Source of the DNA: JBMZCV01 sp049613665
GTDB taxonomy: Bacteria; Bacteroidota; Bacteroidia; Chitinophagales; UBA2359
DNA length: 32,758 bases
Assembly (NCBI GenBank): GCA_049613665.1
Contig: JBMZCV010000043.1
Location: forward strand, 1 to 32,758
Direction of reading: 5' to 3'
Positions within the stretch are counted from its first letter, which is position 1; each line of letters opens with the position of its first letter. This document shows positions 1 to 7,310 of the stretch, in pieces. The translations under genes were made by a program, and so were the position numbers. Under the pieces are notes generated by a model. It was not told the origin of the DNA and made no database searches. It saw nothing but the letters and a program-made list of their open reading frames with translations.

Positions 1-79
1 TAAAAGGTCAATCTTTTTGATTTTCTGACGATATTTTTATACATTAAATATAAAATAATATTAAAATGCAATGTTTTAT

Positions 80-153
80 TGCAAATTGTTAATTGTCATT
101 AAAACGTCAAATCGGAAATGGCTGCCGTTTATCAAATAGTGCTTGGCACTTAG
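80..153 (+). repeat. Diverged copy of the intergenic hairpin-ended repeat (subfamily 2)
   Basis: It begins with TGCAAATTGT and ends with the signature AAATAGTGCTTGGCACTTA, in which AGTGC-TTG-GCACT (138-150) is a perfect small hairpin. The middle is poorly conserved compared with the copy at 6011-6112. It sits about 130 nt upstream of the start codon at 281. Together with a weak hairpin (GACTATTT at 167-174 against AAATAGTC at 198-205) it is the only structure I see in the 280 nt before the first gene. Confidence 0.5.
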
Positions 154-280
154 CTTAAAAAAACGTGACTATTTGCGTTGTGGCAATTCTGGCTAAAAAA
201 TAGTCTGATTTTTTATCTCAAAAGCCCAAACCTAAACAGTTATAAAAAAAACTAAAAATTAAAAACTAAAAAAAAATTTT

Positions 281-2044
281 ATGAAAAACATCAAACAAAT
301 CTGTTTATGCTGCTGTTTTATTGCAATAAGCAGCTTTTTTGCTTGCAACAACAGTGAAACTAGCAACACAGACACACCAGATGCTCCAAAAATTGAGAGA
401 GTAGCCAAAGGAGGCAAACAATATGGTGGAGTTTTTAAGGTCAATGAAGAAGAGTATTTCAGAACTTTGTATCCGCTAAATATGGGTGAAGTGACGGCTC
501 ATCGTATTGCAAATCAGATTTATGAGGGTTTGGTAAAACTCAATCAGACAACTTTAGTAGTAGAACCGAGTATTGCCGAAAAATGGACGATTGATGAAGC
601 GGCCACAACTTATACTTTTTCGCTTCGCAAAGGTGTGTTTTTTCATGATGATGCTTGCTTTCCGAATGGAAAAGGAAGAGAAGTAACAGCTAAAGACATA
701 AAATATTGTCTGGATTTGCTATGCACACAAAGTGCCAACAATAAAGGCTTTGATTTTGTGAAAGATAGAATAGTAGGAGCAAGAGCATTTTGGGACGCAA
801 CGGCCAAAGGCGAAAAGCCAGCAAGTGGTGTGGCAGGTGTGAAAGTGATAGATGATTATACGATTGAAGTAAAACTAAATCAGCCTTTCAGTAGTTTCTT
901 ACACATTTTGGCTATGCCTTTTGGTTATGTTTTTCCGAAAGAAGCCGTAGAAAAATATGGCAAGGAAATGCGAAACAAAACAGTTGGAACAGGAGCTTTT
1001 AAATTAAAAACAGTAAAAGAAAACGAAGCTGTTATTTTGGTACGCAACCCAAAATATTGGGGAAAAGATGAGCATGGCAATCAATTGCCTTTTTTAGATG
1101 CTGTAAAAGTTTCTTTTATCAAAGACCAAATGTCGGTTTTATTAGAATTTAAGCAAGGCAATTTGGATATGGTTTTTCGTTTGCCGCTAGAGTTGAGCGA
1201 CGAAATTGTGAGCAGAGATGGCAAACTTTTGGGCGAATATAAAAAATATGCTTTCCAAGAAAGTGCTGCTATGACTATGCAATATTATGGTTTTTTGAAT
1301 ACAGGAAAGGTATTTAATGACAAAAGAGTTCGACAAGCTTTTTGCTATGCTATTGATAGAGAAAAAATAGTGACGCATACGGTAAAAGGGCAAGGCATTC
1401 CTGGCATTTATGGCATTGCACCGCCTTCTTTTTCTACTTACGATACAAAATCCGTAAAAGGTTATGGTTTTGATGCCAATAAATCTCGAAAGCTCATGGC
1501 AGAAGCTGGCTTTCCAGAAGGAAAAGGTTTTCCAGAATTGACTTTGAATATTAATAGCGGTGGCGGCAGAAATACGCAAGTGGCAGAAGCGATACAAAAA
1601 ATGTTGCAAGAAAATTTGAATATAAAAGTGAATATCAGCAAAATGCCTTTTCACCAACATTTGGAAAATACTGAGAGTGCTAAGTTTGATTTTTGGCGAG
1701 CAGGTTGGGTAGCTGACTATCCAGACCCAGAAAACTTCTTAACTTTGCTTTGGAGCGACCACTTGCCAAAAGGAGATTTTGCGAAAGGAACAACTTATTT
1801 AAACACTTTTAGATACAAAAATGCCGAATTTGACCGTTTATTTGAGGAGGCTTTAAAAACAGTAGATGAGAAAAAACGAAATGATTTGTTTCGCCAAGCC
1901 GACCAAATTGCTATCAATGATGCTGCTTATATGCCTTTGTTCTATGCCAAAGACCAGCGAATTTTGCAAGCTCATGTAAAAGATTTTCCGCAAAACGCTA
2001 TGGAATATCGTTTATTAGAAAGCACTTATTTTTCTAAGAAATAA
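281..2044 (+). CDS. Oligopeptide/dipeptide ABC transporter substrate-binding lipoprotein (SBP_bac_5 family)
   Basis: This is a 587-residue extracytoplasmic solute-binding protein that would capture peptides and deliver them to an ABC permease. The N-terminus has a charged MKNIK start, a hydrophobic core and a lipobox-like FFAC with Cys22, so it is probably a lipoprotein; a Ser/Thr/Asp-rich linker follows. The mature part carries typical SBP_bac_5 stretches: YPLN and IYEGLVKL near residues 65-85, YTFSLRKGVFFHDD near 110-125, RNPKYWG near 255, DKRVRQAFCYAIDREKIV near 345-363 and GWVADYPDPENFL near 480. The length is normal for OppA/DppA-like proteins. The start follows an A-rich leader without Shine-Dalgarno, as usual in this phylum. 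No permease or ATPase gene is next to it, so the transporter partners lie elsewhere or the protein works as an orphan receptor. The family call is secure; the exact ligand cannot be read. Confidence 0.9.
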   Translation: MKNIKQICLCCCFIAISSFFACNNSETSNTDTPDAPKIERVAKGGKQYGGVFKVNEEEYFRTLYPLNMGEVTAHRIANQIYEGLVKLNQTTLVVEPSIAEKWTIDEAATTYTFSLRKGVFFHDDACFPNGKGREVTAKDIKYCLDLLCTQSANNKGFDFVKDRIVGARAFWDATAKGEKPASGVAGVKVIDDYTIEVKLNQPFSSFLHILAMPFGYVFPKEAVEKYGKEMRNKTVGTGAFKLKTVKENEAVILVRNPKYWGKDEHGNQLPFLDAVKVSFIKDQMSVLLEFKQGNLDMVFRLPLELSDEIVSRDGKLLGEYKKYAFQESAAMTMQYYGFLNTGKVFNDKRVRQAFCYAIDREKIVTHTVKGQGIPGIYGIAPPSFSTYDTKSVKGYGFDANKSRKLMAEAGFPEGKGFPELTLNINSGGGRNTQVAEAIQKMLQENLNIKVNISKMPFHQHLENTESAKFDFWRAGWVADYPDPENFLTLLWSDHLPKGDFAKGTTYLNTFRYKNAEFDRLFEEALKTVDEKKRNDLFRQADQIAINDAAYMPLFYAKDQRILQAHVKDFPQNAMEYRLLESTYFSKK

Positions 2045-2090
2045 ATACATTGCTGCATTTGTAATATAATAAAAATTTATCTTTTATAGA

Positions 2091-2136
2091 AACGGCATAT
2101 TTATACGGTTTTACTGTAAAATATGCCGTTTTTTTT
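2091..2136 (+). terminator. Rho-independent terminator of the peptide-binding protein gene
   Basis: A perfect 10-bp stem (AACGGCATAT at 2091-2100, ATATGCCGTT at 2121-2130) encloses a 20-nt loop and is followed by a run of T. It lies about 45 nt after the stop codon at 2044. Confidence 0.85.
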
Positions 2137-2142
2137 AAAAAA

Positions 2143-2242
2143 AAGTAGTCGTTCAGAAGTTTTTGGGCATTTCAGTACAAGAAAACACCTTGATTGTCAA
2201 TGCGTTAGCCACTAAACGAATGCTTCATTAAATAGGTACTTA
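2143..2242 (+). repeat. Intergenic hairpin-ended repeat, subfamily 1, left arm of an inverted pair
   Basis: This 100-nt copy is a near-match to the reverse complement of 3755-3860. I count three substitutions, a one-base difference in a T-run, and loss of six bases (TACTTG) from the terminal hairpin. Its end lies 13 nt before the ATG at 2256, so it overlaps the promoter or leader of that gene. It contains the family core CAATGCGTTAGCCACTAAACG. Confidence 0.9.
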
Positions 2243-2255
2243 AAAAAACAAAAAA

Positions 2256-3665
2256 ATGAAAAACTATTTCTTTCTTTTAGTGTTCTTACTTAGCTTTTGC
2301 AATAGTCAAAATAGCATTTTTGCTCAAATACCTTACAATATAGATTTGTTGTATAATTGGACAGATGAGTCGCTTATTCCTTCTATTTATTACAACAATA
2401 CCTACAACGAAATCTGGGGATTTGTGCATGACGATAGAGAATATGCTGTTATTGGAAGTTCGATGGGAACACATATTTTCGACGTAACCGATACTGAAAA
2501 TATTACACAAATAGATTTTATCGAAGGCAAATTCGTAGGCGAAGAAGTGGTACATAGAGATTATCACGACCACAATGGCTACTTGTATATGGTATGTGAC
2601 GAAGGGCCTAGCAGTTTGCAAATTGCGTCTTTGCATTCACTGCCAGATTCGCTGACACTTGTATATGATTCCGATGAATTGTTTATGACTTCTCACAATA
2701 TTTTTATAGATACTGCCACCACAAAAATGTATGTTTGCGTGCCACGTCATACCAATGGTACTTATAATGGCTTGGAAGTATATGACCTCGAAAACCCTGT
2801 TGAGCCGCATCTTTTGGCTACTTACACAGATTATGGAGCACACGATGTATATGTAAAAAATGATGTTGCGTATTTTCATGGGCAAGAAGATGGCTTTTTC
2901 GTCATAGATTTTAGCAATACAGATGCTCCGCAGCTATTAGGTTCTTTGACTGACTACGATGCTTTTGGCCAAGGCTATAATCACTCAGGTTGGTTGAGCG
3001 ACGATGGCAAGTATTATTTCTCTACCGACGAAAATCATGGCTTGGATATTAAAGTGCTAGATGTATCTGATTTGAGCGATATAAAAGTAGTGTCTTTGAT
3101 AAATTCGGATGTGAGCGAAAACTCTATGGCACACAATGTGATGGTAAGAGGCAATTATTTGTATGTAGCCTACTATCACGACGGTTTGCAAATTTATGAT
3201 ATTACGAATCCACTCGTTCCTTACAAAGTAAGCGATTACAAAACCTATTTGCCAACTGACCACGAATCGTATCGAGGAGCTTGGGGAGTTTATACTGCTT
3301 TGCCATCGGGCAATATTTTGGTGTCGGATATGCAATATGGTTTATTTGTATTTGATGTAGGATTGAACCCAACAAGCATAGATGAACCTACAAATTTTAT
3401 AACAAAAGAAAACGAAATAAATATTTATCCAAACCTAGTTCGCCAAAATATGCACATAAGCATTGATGTTCAAACCGAAAATGAAGCCCTTGTTCAGTTA
3501 TTTGATATAACAGGCAAAGCTATTTTTGAGCAAAAACTCGAAATCACGCCAGGCCAAAAAAGCTATGAGTTGCAATTGCCAAATGACTTGCCAACAGGTT
3601 ATTTATTGTGTACGATAAATACGGAAACACAATATTTTAGTGGCAAAATTTTGAAAGTAGATTAA
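2256..3665 (+). CDS. Secreted choice-of-anchor B family (LVIVD-repeat) protein with T9SS type A sorting domain
   Basis: This 469-residue protein has a cleavable signal peptide (about residues 1-24, ending IFAQ) and a propeller-like body of repeated blades. Each blade pairs a phrase such as HIFDVTDTENITQ, LEVYDLENPVEP, FFVIDFSNTDAPQLLG or LQIYDITNPLVPY with a His-rich turn (HRDYHDHNGYLY, MAHNV, HVFD-like). This is the pattern of choice-of-anchor B/LVIVD proteins. The last ~80 residues, from INIYPNLV to SGKILKVD, match a T9SS type A C-terminal sorting domain: YPN motif, a FDITGKAIF strand, LPTGYLL and a terminal KILKV. It would therefore be exported by Sec and then moved to the surface or medium by T9SS. 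The ligand is unknown. The gene stands alone between two inverted copies of a ~106-bp repeat. Confidence 0.88.
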   Translation: MKNYFFLLVFLLSFCNSQNSIFAQIPYNIDLLYNWTDESLIPSIYYNNTYNEIWGFVHDDREYAVIGSSMGTHIFDVTDTENITQIDFIEGKFVGEEVVHRDYHDHNGYLYMVCDEGPSSLQIASLHSLPDSLTLVYDSDELFMTSHNIFIDTATTKMYVCVPRHTNGTYNGLEVYDLENPVEPHLLATYTDYGAHDVYVKNDVAYFHGQEDGFFVIDFSNTDAPQLLGSLTDYDAFGQGYNHSGWLSDDGKYYFSTDENHGLDIKVLDVSDLSDIKVVSLINSDVSENSMAHNVMVRGNYLYVAYYHDGLQIYDITNPLVPYKVSDYKTYLPTDHESYRGAWGVYTALPSGNILVSDMQYGLFVFDVGLNPTSIDEPTNFITKENEINIYPNLVRQNMHISIDVQTENEALVQLFDITGKAIFEQKLEITPGQKSYELQLPNDLPTGYLLCTINTETQYFSGKILKVD

Positions 3666-3754
3666 ATGTCAAGCATTAGTTTATATAGCTTCTTTAAATT
3701 ACTAAGACATTTGAAATGAATATATTAGCTTTCATTCAAAGAACAAATTATTTT

Positions 3755-3860
3755 TAAGTACCAAGTACTATTTAATAAAGCATTCGTTTAGTGGCTAACG
3801 CATTGACAATCAAGGTGTTATCTTGTAGTGAAATGCCCAAAACTTCTGAACGACTACTTA
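3755..3860 (-). repeat. Intergenic hairpin-ended repeat, subfamily 1, right arm of an inverted pair
   Basis: This full-length copy (106 nt) lies in minus orientation, 90 nt after the stop codon at 3665. It starts TAAGTAGTCG and ends AGTACTTGGTACTTA when read on the minus strand, so its termini carry the short inverted repeat TAAGT/ACTTA. The end hairpin is AGTAC-TTG-GTACT. The flanking non-coding DNA from 3861 to 4218 is very AT-rich, and I see no gene in it. Confidence 0.9.
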
Positions 3861-4218
3861 ATGTTTGATTGCAGGCATGTTTTTTTTGTCATATTTGCGT
3901 CAAATAAGTGTTTTTTTATAGCAAAAAAAATAAAAATAACTAAAAAAGAAAAGACTTATTAAATTATTAATAACATTGTTTTGTTTTTTAATGTGTATTT
4001 TTTCAAAAAAAGTAATTGTTATTTTGCTTGTGTTAGTATTTTGCATATGAAAGTTGTTTTTTTTTCTGTTTTTTGAAAGAAAAATAGAGAAAAATGAAAC
4101 AAAAATAAAGGTACAAATATTCATTATTTAGTAATCAAAATATGTAAAGTAATAACCTTTTGAAAATCTCATCGTAATAGTATTTGTAAGAATGTAATGT
4201 AAAGGAAAAACTAATATT

Positions 4219-4554
4219 ATGCGATTAATAACGTTATCACAAGACTTGCTGGCTCAATTTGATTATTTTTATGTTCGAAAAGATTATCAAGAAGCAGCCG
4301 AAAAATTGGAACAAACGCTAAGAAGAGGGAGAAGAAATGCAGATATTTATTTCAATTTGGCCAAATGCTATGAAAAAATGAATAAGCTTCAAAAAGCAAC
4401 TCGGTACTATGGTTTAGCCGTAGGATATGCTCCTAATCAATCAATGTATTGGCAACATTACGCAACATCACTAAAAAATGTAGGAAACTTTGAAGAAGCC
4501 AGTGGCATTTTAGAGTATATTTCAAATATCAAAAATGGCTGGAAAAAAGTATAA
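4219..4554 (+). CDS. Small tetratricopeptide-repeat (TPR) protein
   Basis: This 111-residue protein is made of about three helix-turn-helix TPR-like units: FYVRKDYQEAAEKLEQTLRR (about 18-37), ADIYFNLAKCYEKMNKLQKATRYYGLAVGYAPNQ (about 41-74) and SMYWQHYATSLKNVGNFEEASGIL (about 75-98). The second unit fits the TPR consensus well, with small residues at the A/G positions and a terminal P. There is no signal peptide or membrane segment, so it is probably cytoplasmic and mediates protein-protein contact. No partner is evident: the neighbours are separated from it by long non-coding DNA. The start ATG follows a GGA-rich A-run and is the only reasonable one. Confidence 0.75.
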   Translation: MRLITLSQDLLAQFDYFYVRKDYQEAAEKLEQTLRRGRRNADIYFNLAKCYEKMNKLQKATRYYGLAVGYAPNQSMYWQHYATSLKNVGNFEEASGILEYISNIKNGWKKV

Positions 4555-4566
4555 ACACTAGCAATG

Positions 4567-4640
4567 CAGTAATATATGGCTATTATTTTAAAATTAATTT
4601 TTTATAAAACTAAAAAATATCATTATATATTACTGTTTTT
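4567..4640 (+). terminator. Possible terminator hairpin after the TPR gene
   Basis: CAGTAATATAT (4567-4577) pairs with ATATATTACTG (4625-4635), and TTTTT follows. The loop is long (47 nt) and the stem is AT-rich, so this is tentative. A second hairpin downstream (AAAGTTATG at 4717-4725, CATAACTTT at 4735-4743, tail TATTTG) could serve the same role. I see no gene between 4555 and 4989. Confidence 0.35.
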
Positions 4641-4989
4641 ATGCTTGCATATGAAAATTATTGGGACTAAAAACAATACTATGATATGTTTGTATAACCA
4701 GTTGATTATCAGCTTCAAAGTTATGTAAATATATCATAACTTTTATTTGCACTTACTTTATTTAGCAAGCTGTTTTATTATTATGTATTTTATTATTTAT
4801 TATGCGATTTTTTTTCAAAAAAAAGTAAGAAAAAGTAAAAAAAAATTTGTTAGAGTAAACCTTTTTAGTTATATTAGTCATATAAATGTCAATTTCCTTT
4901 GTAAATCGCTATCATACCCTGAGCTATTTATTGTAAGGCACGCTATTTATAGAACTTTATTTTGTAACCCTAACAAAAACCCATTAGAT

Positions 4990-5337
4990 ATGTTACGTCA
5001 CTTTTTATTAATCGCATTTGTGTTGTTTTTTATAAACAATGCCTTGTACGCTCGTTCTGATGATGTTAAGATAGTTCTTGTAGGTATCGTTTTAGATTCT
5101 GATGCCAAAACATCAGTTGCCAACGTTACTATAGAACTAGAAGACCTTGTCACTCAAGAAACAAAAACTATCGAACCGCTTGCGGACGGTCAGTTTTCAT
5201 TCAATCTTCAGCCAGATAGAAAATATAATATTTCGACTATTGATACGGAAGGTAATATTATCGGTACGAAAGAAATTTCGACCATTAATAAGACCGACCC
5301 CGAAGTATTACATACTATCTTAGAAATTGAAAGGTGA
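4990..5337 (+). CDS. Small exported protein with a carboxypeptidase-regulatory-like (beta-sandwich) domain
   Basis: I place the start at ATG 4990, giving 115 residues, because a clear signal peptide begins there: MLRHF, a hydrophobic core, and cleavage after NNALYA near residue 21. The frame is open further upstream to a TTG at 4747, but that extension is AT-rich, Lys/Phe/Ile-rich and unlike coding sequence. The mature part (VLVGIVLDSDAKTSVANV, then GQFSFNLQPDRKYNIST) follows the pattern of CarboxypepD_reg-like/CNA-B-type domains: an opening strand G-V-D, a second strand with V-x-V-x-L, then a G-x-F-x-F-x-L-x-P-x-x-x-Y signature. Such domains usually occur inside larger outer-membrane or surface proteins in Bacteroidota. 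Here it stands alone, so it may be a small periplasmic or surface accessory protein. The function is unknown. Confidence 0.6.
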   Translation: MLRHFLLIAFVLFFINNALYARSDDVKIVLVGIVLDSDAKTSVANVTIELEDLVTQETKTIEPLADGQFSFNLQPDRKYNISTIDTEGNIIGTKEISTINKTDPEVLHTILEIER

Positions 5338-5642
5338 AATAGTCTTGTTTTTAAACTTTTTGCTGCCTAGATAGGCAACATTTAGTTACTATATATACCA
5401 CATTCAGGAGTAAATCTTACGATTGCTTAAAGTTATTTTATCAGGAAAATATAGACATATCCATCCAATCCTATATCCCACATAGCTAGAGTGCTTTTGA
5501 TAATAGTGCTTAGTGCTATTTGTCTCTTTTATAAATTTTGCCGAATTTGTGAAGAAAAAATAGTAGTATTGGAAGGTAAGTTCCTGTGAGTGAGGAGAAG
5601 TCCTTTATTGCTCACAAAAAGTAATAAATAGGTATTTTTGCG

Positions 5643-5696
5643 AAAGCTTCATATTGATATATAATAAAAAATATATTAATGTGAAGCTTTTTTTTT
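5643..5696 (+). terminator. Strong intrinsic terminator without an adjacent ORF
   Basis: AAAGCTTCATATTGATATA (5643-5661) pairs over 19 positions with TATATTAATGTGAAGCTTT (5672-5690). The only two non-Watson-Crick positions are G-U compatible. The loop is about 10 nt and at least six T follow. The nearest upstream gene ends at 5337, some 305 nt away. Confidence 0.8.
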
Positions 5697-5798
5697 AGCC
5701 AAAAAATAGATACTGCTTTTACCGAGAAAAGGTAGTTTTGGCTTATTAGTTTGCTATAAATATGTCATTTTTTCGAGATAAAGTTAAATGTTTTATTA

Positions 5799-5956
5799 AG
5801 TAACGCTCAAAAAATAACTTCCTTATTTGCGTTTGACATTTTCTGACCTAACTTCGTTGAAAAGCCTCGCCATAGCTATGGCTATGACTGTGTTTTTCGC
5901 CTTGTAGCTCAAAAAATCTCTGCCTCAAATCGTGAACTTATTTTTTTACTGTTACT
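5799..5956. repeat. MITE-like imperfect palindrome with terminal inverted repeats
   Basis: The left end AGTAACGCTCAAAAAATAAC and the right end (reverse complement AGTAACAGTAAAAAAATAAG) form imperfect terminal inverted repeats of about 25 nt. The interior keeps folding on itself: ATTTTCTGACCTA near 5839 against ATTTTTTGAGCTA read from the other side, GTTGAAAA against GGCGAAAA. The centre is the perfect palindrome GCCATAGCTATGGC (about 5869-5882). It has no ORF. I see no clear target-site duplication. Confidence 0.6.
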
Positions 5957-6010
5957 AAGCTTAAAATTTTTCGATAAAACATGTTTTTCATATATGATTA
6001 ATTCAGTAGC

Positions 6011-6112
6011 TAGACGAATTTATGCTGCAAATTGTGAAAACTAACACGTTGAATATCAATGCGTTAGCACAAATTGTGCTATTACTAAATAATGCTTGCC
6101 ACTTAGTTTACA
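6011..6112 (+). repeat. Intergenic hairpin-ended repeat, subfamily 2, left arm of an inverted pair
   Basis: It contains GCAAATTGTGAAAACTAACAC, then the shared core CAATGCGTTAGC, and ends ACTAAATAATGCTTGCCACTTA. A copy in the opposite orientation lies at 6742-6830, on the other side of the 6243-6662 gene. Confidence 0.7.
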
Positions 6113-6242
6113 AAAAAAATATTGCTTTTATTTTAAACGCTTACCTTTCATTGCTATCAAAGCTTACGAAAGTTGCTTGCAGATACTGAAAAAGCAACCA
6201 CTATTTTTTCTCTCATAATTTTTATATAAACAGCACATTACC

Positions 6243-6662
6243 ATGAAAAATTTATTTGGAACATTAGCTCTTGTAGGTCTTATTTGTACGCACGTCGTTT
6301 TTGCCCAAAATGGTGACAAAATCTTTAAAACTGCAACAGCAAAACAACATACTGCTACTATGGAAAATGTTTTGACAAGCGAGCAAATTGCAGCAGACAA
6401 CACGCTTTTATTAAGCAAACAATTAACATTAAATGCTAACCAAACGAAGACAATTGCTGCTATCAATCTGGAAACAGCCGAAAAAGCGATGCACTTACGA
6501 AGCACTTTGCGTGCCACAAATATGAGTGCTTTCAAAACACAACTCACGGCACTATATACTGAGCGTGATGCAAATATTCGTTCAATATTGACACAAAATC
6601 AAACTGCAAGCTATAATACTGCAAAAGCAAATATGAAAGCATTGAGAAGCAATGCAGAGTAA
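6243..6662 (+). CDS. Small exported protein, Spy/CpxP-like (LTxxQ-type) by pattern
   Basis: This 139-residue protein has a clear Sec signal peptide (MKNLFGTLALVGLICTHVVFAQ, cleavage near residue 22). The mature part is mostly helical. It contains LSKQLTLNANQTKTIAAINLETAEKA and later TLYTERDANIRSILTQNQTASYNTAKANMKA, spaced like the two LTxxQ-type segments of Spy/CpxP-related periplasmic proteins: a helix beginning L-x-L-x-x-x-Q, then a basic helix, then I-L-T-x-x-Q. The resemblance is by pattern only; residue identity to known Spy proteins cannot be judged here. Homologues of this type in Bacteroidota are usually annotated as hypothetical. The gene is monocistronic, followed by a strong terminator at 6855-6901, and bracketed by two inverted repeat copies. 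Confidence 0.6.
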   Translation: MKNLFGTLALVGLICTHVVFAQNGDKIFKTATAKQHTATMENVLTSEQIAADNTLLLSKQLTLNANQTKTIAAINLETAEKAMHLRSTLRATNMSAFKTQLTALYTERDANIRSILTQNQTASYNTAKANMKALRSNAE

Positions 6663-6741
6663 TTTGGTAGGATTAGGTTTGGCAAAAATTTAGAGCAAGC
6701 TGTTTTAGTTTTGATGTTGAAAAAATAGACAAAATCAAAAT

Positions 6742-6830
6742 ATAAGTGCCAAACACTATTTAGTAATTGGACAATCCGATGTTCATATCTTGAATTTTAG
6801 CTTTCACAATTTGCAACAGAAGCTTGTCCA
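6742..6830 (-). repeat. Intergenic hairpin-ended repeat, subfamily 2, right arm of an inverted pair
   Basis: Read on the minus strand it runs TGGACAAGCTTCTGTTGCAAATTGTGAAAG and ends ATTACTAAATAGTGTTTGGCACTTA. Both ends match the copy at 6011-6112. The middle, including the CAATGCGTTAGC core, is degraded. Confidence 0.55.
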
Positions 6831-6854
6831 AATATTTAAATAACTCCTTACATA

Positions 6855-6901
6855 AAAAAGGTGGAACAATACGATATACAAACGTATTGTTCCACCTTTT
6901 T
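6855..6901. terminator. Strong, possibly bidirectional intrinsic terminator
   Basis: A perfect 19-bp stem (6855-6873 against 6883-6901) has a 9-nt loop. It has an A-run on the left and a T-run on the right, so it can act on both strands. It probably ends the 6243-6662 transcript after a ~190-nt 3' region that contains the repeat at 6742-6830. Confidence 0.85.
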
Positions 6902-7064
6902 ATATATAGGGCATATGACTTTGAGAGCATTTATGAGTTTATTATACATCAGAATCTATCGCTCAAAATGTAATATCACTGTTTTTTTTCAATGAAAACA
7001 CATTATTTCTTTGAGAAATGAAAAAATAACTTTAAATTAGTTAGTCTGAGCTTGAATATTTTTA

Positions 7065-7164
7065 GGTTTTAATTTAATAAGGTGTTTGATTCGTTGCTAA
7101 CGCATTGAAAATCAGGGTGTTATTTCGCTTTTTCATACCAAAAAACATTTGAACAATTACCTAA
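7065..7164 (-). repeat. Diverged intergenic hairpin-ended repeat, subfamily 1
   Basis: Read on the minus strand it shows TAGGTAATTGTTCAAATG, then ATAACACCCTGATTTTCAATG with CGTTAGCAACGAATC, then TTATTAAATTAAAACCTA. It follows the same order as the full copy at 14027-14133 but has lost the terminal hairpin. It lies upstream of the DUF1800 gene. Apart from this, the terminator at 6855 and the 6742 copy, I see nothing else in 6663-7310. Confidence 0.6.
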
Positions 7165-7310
7165 AATCATTTTTGCATAATATTAATTATATATTCAAAA
7201 AAATATACAAGTAATATTTAGCTCATGTTTTGTTTTTTTTCAGCTAAAAAAAGCTGGCATATTTTCAACAAAAAAAGATACTTTCATTTTTATCACCAAA
7301 AAAAAAACTT

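Larger units (their letters stand above)
5338..6242. other. Long gene-free stretch with an orphan terminator, a MITE-like palindrome and a family repeat
   Basis: I find no credible ORF in these ~900 nt. Visible elements are: a small hairpin near 5358-5379 (CCTA-GA-TAGG); a structured patch at 5586-5615 (GTGAG...CTCAC enclosing AGGA...TCCT); a strong terminator at 5643-5696; a palindromic element at 5799-5956; and a hairpin-ended repeat copy at 6011-6112. A small RNA ending at the terminator is possible but unproven. Confidence 0.6.

Noticed and set aside
2143..3860. Insertion sequence carrying the choice-of-anchor B gene
   Set aside because: There is no transposase in or near the bracket and no target-site duplication that I can see; only a repeat-bracketed gene can be claimed.
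3900..4124. 74-codon minus-strand ORF
   Set aside because: It is made of AT-rich low-complexity sequence (Phe/Ile/Lys/Asn), with no family pattern or conserved context.
4747..4989. N-terminal extension of the 4990 gene from a TTG codon
   Set aside because: Composition is unlike coding sequence, and a proper signal peptide starts at ATG 4990.
7241..7256. CAGCT-AAAAAA-AGCTG hairpin before the DUF1800 gene as a terminator
   Set aside because: The T-run is upstream, not downstream, of the stem on the plus strand, and the minus strand has A's after it.
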